DNA of 64,000 nucleotides from Oxyruncus cristatus (Eukaryota > Chordata > Aves > Passeriformes > Cotingidae): contig VXAY01002919.1 of assembly GCA_013399855.1 (NCBI GenBank), positions 1,419,581-1,483,580 on the forward strand. The letters run 5' to 3'. This document shows positions 1 to 9,812 of this stretch, piece after piece. The translations under genes and the position numbers were made by a program. The notes beneath the pieces are model-generated. The model ran no database searches. It had not been told where the DNA came from and saw only the letters and a program-made list of their open reading frames with translations. Numbering within the stretch: the stretch's first letter is position 1; every line of letters starts with the position of its first letter.

Positions 1-2690
1 TCTCCGCCCTTCTCCTCTTTTTTTTTTTTTTTCCGGCTCGCTGAGCAACAACTGTCATGTTTATACTCTCCCTCCCCGCCACCACCACGTCCTGCTCTAC
101 CTCAAGGATTAAGCTTTCATCCTTCATTGTGAGCTTCTCCCCCAGGCAACATTTTCCACGAAGAAAAAGGAATTTCTGGGATTTTGCTTTTAAGAGATTA
201 TGTTACTAAGCGTGTGTGTGTTTGTGCTGAGGAGAGGAGCTTTCCCACACACACACACACGGGTGATCTGTCACATCCTGGGGCAATGCAGGGAGTGGGG
301 TGGTGTGGGGGGACAGGTCCCCAGGTGCTGCCTGGCCCTGGCAGCTCATGGCCCTTCCTCCCCTTGCGCCCCTGCATCCTCTTCACCCCCTCGGAGTGGT
401 CCTGGTGTGGGTGTCCATGGCCCCAGGATGGCCCCCCTGGGGACGAGGGGGGGTCCCACCACCATGCTGGTGCGGGGTCACCCCTCTGGGATGGGGAACA
501 CGGGGTTGGCATCGCTGGGCACGTGGGACAGGAGGGGGCTCATCCTTGCTCACTGTTTTGGGGGTCGCTGCCCTGGCCCTGCTGTTTGAGCCAGAATCAC
601 GAAACACAAGGTGCTCCCTGCCTGAGGCTGAGCTGCTGTGGCTTCATGGCTTTCCCTGTCCCTGCTGCTGTCACAACGCTCCTGGGGGGGCTCATGGCCT
701 GGCAGAGCTGGGACCCACCTCCTGTGCCTGGGGGGCAAGCGCTGACCTCGCTGTGCTCTTGCCTGTGCTTACAGGAAACCTCAGCTCCTCACAGGGAGCT
801 GATCCCACGCCTGGAGGCTCGGCCTTCCGAGGGCTTGGCTGCACAGTAAGTGTTGAACAAGGTTGTGCTTTCATTGGCAGCCGCCCTTGTTATTAAATCC
901 TTTTCGGGAGCTCATCTAAGCCCAACAAATTAACATAAGGGAAGCACGACATCTAATGTCAACCCACCCAAACAACCCGAATCTGTACTTACACCAGGGA
1001 AGACATAAACACAGCCCAGGAGGAACAACTGCTGCGTGTCCAGCGTCAGCATCTGGGCTGCTGCTGCTTAGCAAGCGCTGCGGTTCTGCTGGGAAACAAC
1101 CAGGGGAAGGGCAGGTGCAGCCTCTGAAAAAAATTCCAGCCCCTGCCAAACCCTCGGGCGCTCAGGGATGGCGGCGTGAGGCCGCCCGGGGGACAGCCCA
1201 GGACATGGCCTTGCCACAGGCACGGGGGGGAGCAGAGGCAGAGCCCCCTGAGAGCCGGGACATCCCCGCCCCTGTTCCCGTCTGCCGGGGGATGAGCAAC
1301 GGCTTCACCCGGTGAGTCACGGCTGAGTCAGCCCTTGCTCATCCTCCGTGCTCTCAGTGCCTCTTATTCGAGGTGTTCTGGGGGACAACACGAAGATCTG
1401 TTCCTAGACAGACGAGAAGCTTTTCCCTTGCTTCAGCTGTAGCCAGTAGATGCAATAATGGACAATCTCTTTCTCAAAGAGTGGTCAGCTTGCTGCCTGG
1501 CTGCTGGAGCAGCTGCCATGGCCCTGCTGCTGGGCAATCAAGCAATTCCCAGCTTTCCACTGCTTCTGACAGGTTGTTTTCAACTCTCTTTTAGGAGCCA
1601 ATAAATAAAAATAGTGGATCCTACCGAGCTTAAACACAAATGTGAAAGTACATTGAAAAAAAGGCTCTCGATGGCACAGGCAGCCCAAGCACACGCAGCC
1701 TGCAGAGCCCCCACCAAAATACACACAACAGTAGGTCTGTATCACACATGCAGACACACACTATTGTGGGTATTAAAGAGCCTAAATCTGATTAAAGCCT
1801 TTCTATCCCCACCAGTGGTCAATTCCAGAAACCAGCTCACCCAGGAGGCTGAATTCACTTCATCCCCAAAGTCTAATTAAAGCCATTAGTGTATTCCTTG
1901 TCTTTCTGATAAGATCAAAGCATTCCAAGAGCCAGGCATTACCTTATTTTCAAGACAATTATACAACATACAGCATCGATTTATTCTGCCTCCAGCTGTA
2001 CACATTTATCTCTGTCTATCATCGGGTAATCGGGACCATCAGACACAGCCCAGCTCTCGGCTGACAAGTGCCTGCGCTGCCCGGGCCGGGTTTCTTTGTC
2101 ACCCTCACCTCAAATTACCACCTGAGGCAGTGCCTGGTGTCCAGTCCCCAGTGCCCACGGCCACGGTGGGACACGGGGCATGGCCAGGCTGCTGTGGTGG
2201 TGCTCAGGTGCTCCTATGGCATGTGCCAAAGCCATGGGGAAGTTGGGGCGCCCACCTCCCCACGACGATACCCCTGAGCCCCCTTGTCCCAGCTGTCCCC
2301 ACCTTCCCCTGAACGGCTCTGGGGCTGCAGACCCGTGACTGGCCCTGCCTGGTGCCGGCCCCGGGGGCTCTGCCCGGCCCGGTGCTGTCGTGGCTCACCG
2401 GGACCACCAGCCCCCACGAGGGGCTGGGCAGTGGGGCAGCGTGCAGGGGGGTGCCCTCCCCTCCCATAAACACCTCTCCAGCAGCTCACGGCCCCTGCAA
2501 GAGCCGAGCTGTGAATTTTCATCTCTCAGCTAATCAACTCGCCGGCTAGTCCAAACTTGTCAGGAGCTTTATCCCTGCCCTGCCAGCCTCCTCCCGGCCC
2601 ACGGGTGACAGGAGACGTTCCCATCCCTCCCCGAGACACATCCAGCTGCTACAAAAACAAACATCCTCCCGCTGGTGATTCCTCCTCGTC
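1..2690. other. Intergenic, no gene recognised
   Basis: GC-rich non-coding sequence with a T run near position 20-32, a GT/CA simple-repeat pair at 211-260 and a possible orphan exon at 775-845. The ORFs here have no recognisable protein content. Confidence 0.6.
211..260. repeat. (GT)n and (CA)n simple repeats in inverted arrangement
   Basis: A short cgtgtgtgtg tract is followed about 25 bases later by cacacacacacacac. The two are complementary and could fold into a hairpin. Confidence 0.7.
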
Positions 2691-3040
2691 AAACAGTCCT
2701 GACCCTGGTCCCCTCGGGAACATCTGCGCTGCGCCCGTGCCCGCCCGCCGGCACATCCCGCGTCGCCGGCAGCGCAGGGCGCTGTTTACGGCGGCGACGG
2801 CGGAGCCCCGTTCCTGCCTCAGCCGGGGGCGTTTATTAATTGCCCGTTCTCCCTGTTCCTCCGCGACTAAAGATTAATCACCCGGCCGAGGCCGCGCTGC
2901 CCGGGAGGCTCCTGCAGACGAGAGGCAGCTGTGGCAGAGCTGTGGCTCCTGCGCCGAGCTGAGCCGACAGCCCCGCGCCGCGCCCTCGGGAGGATGGGCT
3001 GCCCCGGGCGCGGTGCCTTCGGGAGCTCCGCAGGGTGTGG
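2690..3040. promoter_or_regulatory. CpG-rich island without assigned gene
   Basis: Dense CpG (cgtcgccggcagcgcagggc, ggcggcgacggcgg) contrasts with the flanks. Embedded within it is an AT-rich core with attaattg (homeodomain-like) and the palindrome gattaatc at 2872-2879. It could be a promoter or a conserved enhancer. By synteny it lies between CTTNBP2NL and the expected WNT2B. Confidence 0.45.
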
Positions 3041-5195
3041 GCAGGTTGCACACCTAGGGATTCCCAGGAACCCACCTGGGAAGCAGCTGTGGGATGTAGG
3101 GGAGACAGCGGGACTGGTCCTGATCCTGTCCGTGTGTCTGTCTTGGTCTATTTTGCCGCTGTGTGCCCTTGCATTCAATGCCCTGAGTGCTGTGCCACGG
3201 GCCCAAAAGGTGGCTCCAGAACACCCTGCAGACACTGCTCTTCATCCTCCAGTCACCAGGGTTTCTTTGGGGGTTGCAGCCCTGCCAGCCTCAGTCCAGT
3301 GTCCCCATTTCTGGCTGGAGATGCTGGTGGCAGCAGATCTGCCCCTGGCCTGGGATGGGAGGCAGGGAGGGAGCTCTGGGCACTGCTGGGCAGCACGGGG
3401 GCTCTGGAGGGGTCTCTGCCTGTGGCATGTTGGGCACAAGGTGAGTTTGTGCCCAGGCCCAGCGAACGTGTTTCACCTCCAGCTCCTCACGAGCAGCTCA
3501 TGGAGATGTTGCATCAATGTGTAAACAGCTCCTGGACTCCACACGAAACAAGTTCCCCTCTTTCTTTCAGAGCGGGGTGAAAACTGTCAGAATCAGCCCT
3601 TCAGCGGCATTCCCTCTCACCTGTGCAGCACTCAAGAGCTGTTCACCCCGTGGAAGGGCAGCACAGGGGACAGAGCCTGTGATGGGGAGCTCTGCAGGCC
3701 CCTGCCCGGCCTGGGACCTGCTGCATCCAGCACCAGCTTCAGTTTCCAAAGCATCAGCCCCTCAGTGTGGCTCTCCTTGGGGCTCAGCAGCTGCCTGACC
3801 CACCGTGTGGGGTGCAGAGCTGGCCCCTTGTCACCCCTCCCAGCCACTCCTGTCAGCCCGAGCTGAGAGCAGGCTCGAGGCACGTGGGATCAGTGGCCCA
3901 GTGGCACTGAAATCACGCAGCCACGGGGGAATGTTTTCAGCTGGACACCCACCGATTCCTGATTAGATGAGCCGCGTTTGATTTGTGTTGCAGTTACGTC
4001 CACAAGCACCGCTGCAGCCACGCACACTGACTTTACAGAACCCCTCCTGCCCCTGAGCAGGCACAGACACATCCCCTGAGCAGGGATGAGCCGCGGGTCC
4101 CACCTGGAGCAACTCAACACACGCACAAACTGGAGGCAGAGGGCTGAGACCAGCACGAGGTGTTTCAGCCTCCAGACCCAGCCCTGTGTGTGCCGCTTTC
4201 GCTGCCCTCGTCCCAAAAGAGACGATTGCCCCCCCAGACCGACTTTCCCAGCCCCTGTAAGCTGCTGCTCTGGCTGCTGTGGTGGGTTGCTGCCGGGCGG
4301 TGAGTGCGGCGCCGGGCCGGCGCCCCGGGGTTATCAGCGGCTGTGTCCGAGGCTGAACGAGCAGGGCAGGGAAGCGGGGTAAGCAGGGCTCAGCTTCTTG
4401 GCATGTTTGCTTGTGCTAAACCTGCGGCAGGAGAACTTTTCACAACAACACTCAGCGCTTGAAGCCTCCCTTGGCCGCCCGCGGGAGCCGGGGCTGGGCT
4501 GTGCAAACAAACCGTGTCCGCTGGCACCGCGGGCGGGGTGGCCCGGAGCTGGTGCTCAGGGTGGGGGCACAGCCAAGCAGAAGTGCTTTTCCTGGCGGAA
4601 CTGCAGGTGGCAGCATCTGGAGGGGCAGCCACGTTTCCCAAGGGATGCTCCTGGTGGGATCACCCCGCCCCTGCTTTCAGTGGTGCCCGACAAAGCCTCA
4701 CCAGCACCCTGTGTCCCCAGCACTGCATCTCCCTGGCTGGTTTCTCTCCCCAACAACACAGTTTGTTGTCCTGCAGTGGCTCCAGAAGGTGCTCTGGAGC
4801 AACACGGTGCACCAGGACTGCTGGCTGACCCTGCATGAGCTCCAGTCCTGGGAGAGGAGGTCACACAGCTGCCCCCAGCATCCGGGAGCTGGGATCAAGC
4901 AAGCCCGTCCCTGTCTTGCCAATTAATTTAGGCAACCCAAAGCTCCTGCCCTCCCTGCCACGGGCACCGTGGTGGCCCTGCAGCCGTGTCCCCAGCAGGA
5001 CAGCCGCTACTCTCGGGTTTTGTGTCGTGTTTTGTCCGTGTTTGGAGGAAGTTGTGGCTCTGAATGGGAGGGTGGGAGCTGGCACGTGGAGCCAGAGCCT
5101 CGCAGGACTCGCGGTGTGTGGGCAGCTGGGTGCTGGAGGCTTCCTCGTGGGCTGAGCTGGTTGGGACAGAGCTGGGAATACTGAGAGCAGTATAC
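3041..5195. other. Intergenic, no gene recognised
   Basis: GC-rich non-coding DNA with one small CpG patch at about 4,280-4,345 (tgcggcgccgggccggcgcc). No exon or repeat family recognised. Confidence 0.55.
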
Positions 5196-5400
5196 TGGTG
5201 TGACAGAGCAATCGTGACAGAGTATATCGTGACAGAGCAATAAAACCATGGCTGTCCCGGTAAGATGGGCTGTCCTGTGTTGAGGGGTGCCCTGCGATAG
5301 GGGTGCCTTATGACGGGGGTTGCCTACAACAGGGATGCCCTGCGATGGGATGCCCTGTGATGGGGATTTCTCTACGATGCGGGTGCCCTTCGTCGGGACA
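5196..5400. repeat. Degenerate tandem repeats (minisatellite)
   Basis: There are two adjoining arrays. The first repeats cgtgacagagcaat about three times (5,198-5,244). The second repeats a 15-18 base unit resembling gggatgccctgtgatg about seven or eight times (5,265-5,400). Confidence 0.75.
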
Positions 5401-5560
5401 GGCACTGCCCGTCTCCCCTGCCGGGTCCGGCCCTGCCTGTCCCCAGCGGCCGCCGGGAGGGGAGAGCGGGCGGGGAGCGGCCCCGGCCCGGCGCGTTCCC
5501 GGGCTCAGATCGCCCTCCAGCGGCCACGCACCGGGAGAGGATGAGCCTTGCACAAGCCCT
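5400..5560. promoter_or_regulatory. CpG-rich patch
   Basis: High CpG density (agcggccgccgggagg, ccccggcccggcgcgttccc). It could be a small island or simply GC-rich sequence flanked by tandem repeats. No transcript assigned. Confidence 0.35.
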
Positions 5561-5735
5561 GGCCCGGGCTGCCCTGAGCATCCCTGCGCTGAGCATCCCT
5601 GCCCGGCCCTGGGCTCCCCTGCCGTGTCCGGGCTGCACAGACATCCCTGCCCAGCCATGAGCATCCCCGCCCAGTCCTGGGTTCCCCTGTCCGTCCCTGA
5701 GCATCCCTGAGCGGTCCTGAGCTCCCCCGCCCAGC
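5560..5735. repeat. Degenerate tandem repeat of ctgagcatccctgcccagcc type
   Basis: The motif ctgagcatccctg recurs with variants at irregular 15-35 base spacing across the stretch. It produces spurious open frames on both strands. Confidence 0.7.
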
Positions 5736-7220
5736 CCCGGCAGCGCTGGAAGTAGGGTGGGAGTGAGGGGCTGCAGCCCCCGCACCGCCGGGTGCGGGGA
5801 TGGCTCAGGACGTGGCACACGAGCCACAGCCCCACACCCAGCAGTGTCTGCGGCCGGCCTGCAGAGGGTGGCAAACCCTCTGGCCCCCTCCTTGCCATGC
5901 ACAGACCTCCGGGTCCCCTCCTCACCCCACAAAACCCCCCAGGACCCCTCCTCACCCCACACGAGCCTGGTGCTCCTCTCCTCACCCACACCCACAGGAA
6001 CCGAGCTGGCGTGGGCGCGTTTTGGGGGATGAAGGGATGTCTTCTGTCCAAGGAACTGATGCCCTCTCTCCCGTGCAGAACCCAGCTGTGAGCAGGGACC
6101 AGGACCAGGACCAGGTTCAGCCCATCCCACTGCCAACAGGCTCCATCCTCACCCCAGCTGGGCTGGGACTAACGCCGCGCTCAGCGCACGCACCGCGGCG
6201 CGTCGGAGGCACGAGGAGCCAGCTCGGTGGTGTTTACCCAAGGCTTTGTCAGCGTTTCAGGCTTGGGCAAGGACCTGCCACCGCTGCTGCTATAAAAAGC
6301 CATCAGGGGCTGTGGCTGAGCCACACCAGCTCCCGTTCCTGCCCGGGCAGGGCTCCTCACCTCCGGCTGCTTACGGGCGGGAAGCAGCGCTCCGTCGGTG
6401 GCTTTCGGCTGGTGCCACCACTGGCACAGCACTCCCGGGGTGTCATCACGCCTGGAGAGATGAACAAAGAGCTTCTTCCCAGGCTGCTGCAAAACCTGCT
6501 CAGCTGAACTGATGCAAAGATAAGAAAACCAGGTCACTACTGAGGTGCTCACTGGGGAGGCACAGGAGCCGTGGGCTCTTCCCTGCGGGTGGGAGGGGAG
6601 GCCCCTGGAGCAGCCCCAGCTCTCCAGGGCAGAGAGGTGATGGTTCTGTGCATGGACACGCTGCATCCTGGGCAAATCCACAGCTCGGGCCTGTTCTGAG
6701 CTGGGTCACACTCCCTGTGACATGACTGAGCCACACTGCTCCGTGGCAGAGGGAATTTCCATGAGAAACTCTGCATCCTGCCTGAATGAATCAGCAGGGG
6801 ACTGGCACATCCATTTCCTCCCCAAGCTTTTATTCATACAACACCCCAAAAGCGTTATCCACCCAATATCATAAAAGAAGTACTCTAGGAAAACTGGTTT
6901 TACTTAAAAATGCCTGAAAGGCAGAGTTGTGGGGAGCAGCCAGAGCGTGTTGTGCCACCTGAAGCACACGGTGCCCCAGGGAACCTCCCGAATTACAGCA
7001 CCAGCAGCTGCACGTGGGGGGGGTGATGGAGGAGCCACACAGCCCAGGCTGCAGCAGCAACTGCTCAGGACTTGCTCTACTCCCCAGAAATTTGTTTCCT
7101 TCTGGTATTTCAGAGCCTCCATTAAAGCTCCAGGTCCCACGTGAGCACAGACACCCCATTTTCACCACCAGGACTGTTTCCCGCTGGGCAGTCCCGACTC
7201 CAAACACCTCCTTAAGCAAT
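5736..7220. other. Intergenic 3' flank of CTTNBP2NL
   Basis: It contains a short imperfect duplication of acccctcctcaccccac (about 5,915-5,990), a CpG patch at 6,170-6,215 and a possible distal poly(A) signal at 6,829. No gene recognised. Confidence 0.55.
6829..6834 (-). promoter_or_regulatory. Possible distal poly(A) signal AATAAA
   Basis: The plus strand tttatt gives AATAAA on the gene strand, about 415 bases beyond the main signal. It could serve a longer 3' isoform. No strong GU-rich element was noticed after it, so support is weak. Confidence 0.25.
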
Positions 7221-7244
7221 TTGCACATCTTAAAAATAAAATCC

Positions 7245-7250
7245 TTTATT
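7245..7250 (-). promoter_or_regulatory. Poly(A) signal AATAAA for CTTNBP2NL
   Basis: The plus strand reads tttatt, which is AATAAA on the gene strand. About 35-50 bases further downstream (7197-7212) the gene strand is GU-rich (ggaggtgtttggag), a typical downstream cleavage element. Predicted cleavage is at about 7,215-7,232. Confidence 0.65.
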
Positions 7251-8668
7251 GATAATATGAATGTTTAACATGTTTAATGCCATCAGCTATAAAAATGATT
7301 AAAGACTTCAGCTTGGTACATTTGGCTTTACAAATTTACAAGTGTTAATGAATTAATACTAGTGTTATACATTTTGCACTTCATTATACTCCATTAGTCA
7401 GTGACAAACTCTGCAACGATGTCTGCTTTGGACAGATGTGAGTTAGAGAAGAAATATTTAGTTGCTTCCACACAGAATCTACATCAACAGTTAAATACTA
7501 CCTCTAAATGCCTTACTGAATTAGTTGGATCCATTTTAATCCCTTGTGCTTAGTCTCTCTCAGAAGTTAGGCTACTAGCAAAAATACATTCTTTTGCATA
7601 CCCCCTTCCCATATTATATTTCAGAAGAAACAGTACTCAGTGCATTTCCTATTAGACTTCATCATAGTATCTCTCCCTCCCTCTCTCTAGAGCTACCAAT
7701 AAAGGGGATAATACCAGTTAGATTAATGTAAAAGCAAAGAAACTCGTTAAAGCAGTGTATACAAAAGCCTCACTTTTGAACTGGAAGGGATACCTGGGCC
7801 AAAATCCACCTGCCCATCCATTTTTACAATTCATCTCAGCAAGAGGGGGGGGAGAAAAAAAAAAATCTCCTGTGGGTACTTAGTTCAAAAAGTAATAACT
7901 GTGCTTCCAGAAGAGTCACTGCCCGTTTAGCTCCGGCTGCCTCTGTCTCTCTGCAGTTTGTACACAGCCTGCTCCTCTGGATTAGGAGCAACAGCCCATA
8001 ATACCACAGCTCAAAAGGCTGCTAAAAGGTCTGTACAAACCTCTGTTCCAGTCTAAACACCTGCCTCGGTGTGTGGGGTCACCCAAAGCAGCCCAGAGCT
8101 CTGACGTCCTATGGAACGGGGCTCGGAGCCCCAGGGAACCCCTCTGCTGTGGTGACAAGTGCCCCCTCCCACAGCACAGGGATCCTCCCCACCACAAAGG
8201 TGGGGTTTGTCTACTCAAGTATTGACAAAATGGCAAAGGGGAACGTGTGTCTGGCAGTGGGAAGCTGTGCTCTGTGTAAACACCACGCTGGCACCCAGGG
8301 AAGTGCTCTCAAGGCAGGCAGCAAGTCCAGGGTCTAAATATAGGATCAGTTCCCATCCAACACCAGAGATCATTCGCTCAGGGTCGTGCTCTCAGCCCCT
8401 GCCACTGATCTGTGGGGTTTGTCCTGTATTTCTCCCCACAGTGACTGAGAAAACCACCGTGCTGTGCTGGCTGCTTTGCCTGCAGCAAATGTTTCTGCAC
8501 AGGAACCAGCTGCTTTCTCCCCTCTTGGGCCCAAAAGCTTTTTCACGCTCACAATTTGCCTCAAACTTTGACAATTCCTCACTAAGTGGTTTAACTGCCA
8601 CGTCTTCTTCAAACGAGGCAGAAGGTCAGGAGTAGATAAAGATCTCCCTAATACACTGTGTTTAGTAC

Positions 8669-8695
8669 ATATGTGTGTGATATGCCCACACATAT
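8669..8695. other. Perfect 9-bp stem hairpin in the 3' UTR
   Basis: atatgtgtg (8669-8677) and cacacatat (8687-8695) are exact reverse complements around a 9-base loop. In the transcript this could fold. Confidence 0.6.
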
Positions 8696-9812
8696 ATACA
8701 TATTCATGTCCACAGCAGTAATGATTTGGTTCCATAACTGCAGCCAAGGAAAGCCAGCAAGACCCCAAAGCTAGTGGGCAAAATCCAGGTCAGTCAGTCA
8801 GACCCAACTGACAAGAGATGAGGAACAAAATTATTGCTCTTGTTTATAGTCCAAGATCCCATGTTACTGTTGCAAAAAAAAAACCTGTGTCATATGGATT
8901 AGTGACTTTTTTTTTGTTTTTTTTTTTCAAGTAATAGCGAGATCTTTGTCAAGTAACAGAAAGATCCTTTTTCTCAGAAGTTCTACACACAACAGTAGAA
9001 TGCTTGAGGAGCTTGAAAATTCTGGGTGACACACCACAAACCAGGGTTTAGCCACTTAAAGCACATGGGCATCTCTGCAGAACGTGCTCGAGGAAAGCGA
9101 AAAGAACTGTGTGGACAAGAAACCCTGTGAGAAAAGAGTATCTGGATTGTATCTGGATTGTATTACAGCTAAGTTTTACCCCAAAAAACCTCATCTGCTT
9201 CCTCAAATTAGCTGCCCTGAAGGGCACAGCGTGGCTGGCTGCGTTGGTCTGGTGGTCACCTCACAGAATTTGTAGCGTATTTGCCACCTTCTTGTAGCAA
9301 ACGGAAAGAATTCAAAAGAAAAACCAGTGTTGGTTTCAACATTCAGGACTCAGAAGGATTTGTTTCTGCAGCCAGATGGTCCCCTCCTCACCTTTTCCCG
9401 AGAATCACATTCATACTGCAGGCTTAGAGTTCAGGCACTTTTAGAAAATGTTCATCTGGAGTAAAAAGTCTGCAAAAAAATCTTTTTTTTTTTTCTTTTT
9501 TTCCTGCATGATTTAAAAGTAGCATTTCAGTCCCATTAGAGATTGACAGGTCCCACCACACGATTATGGTTTTCTCCAATGATCTGACTGTTGCCATGAG
9601 ACATTTGGAGGCTACTGTATAGCTGTAGTTAAGGTTTCTTCATAAACAAAAATATTTTCCTACCTATTAAAAAAAAAAGAGAAAAAAAATATACTAAATG
9701 CTTTATACAGACAGAATCTGCTACTATGGAAATAAATAACACGGAGTGGAAAAACAGTGTCTTAGCTCCAGGGTGCTGAGCCGTGGAATGCCACATTCCC
9801 AGTTTCTGGAGA

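Larger units (their letters stand above)
7221..9812 (-). other. CTTNBP2NL: CTTNBP2NL 3' untranslated region
   Basis: From the TAG leftward, about 2.6 kb of AT-rich sequence has no coding frame and no CR1 copy, as expected of a long vertebrate 3' UTR. It has A/T homopolymer runs near 9,670, 9,480, 8,910 and 8,875 and a 9-bp-stem hairpin at 8669-8695. The stretch 7,225-7,780 is AT-rich and repeat-free, typical of a conserved distal UTR. The end is placed at the poly(A) signal at 7245-7250. A second, more distal signal at 6829-6834 could extend the transcript by about 400 bases. Confidence 0.75.

Noticed and set aside
3890..4216. Minus-strand frame containing GVQLKT, reminiscent of part of an alternative WNT2B N-terminus
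   Set aside because: Only about six residues match and the surrounding peptide does not; there is no fitting start or donor. Most likely chance.
5308..6136. Two ~250-residue minus-strand frames rich in Gly, Arg and Pro
   Set aside because: They lie on GC-rich tandem repeats and CpG patches. The repeating composition explains the lack of stops, and no domain is recognised.
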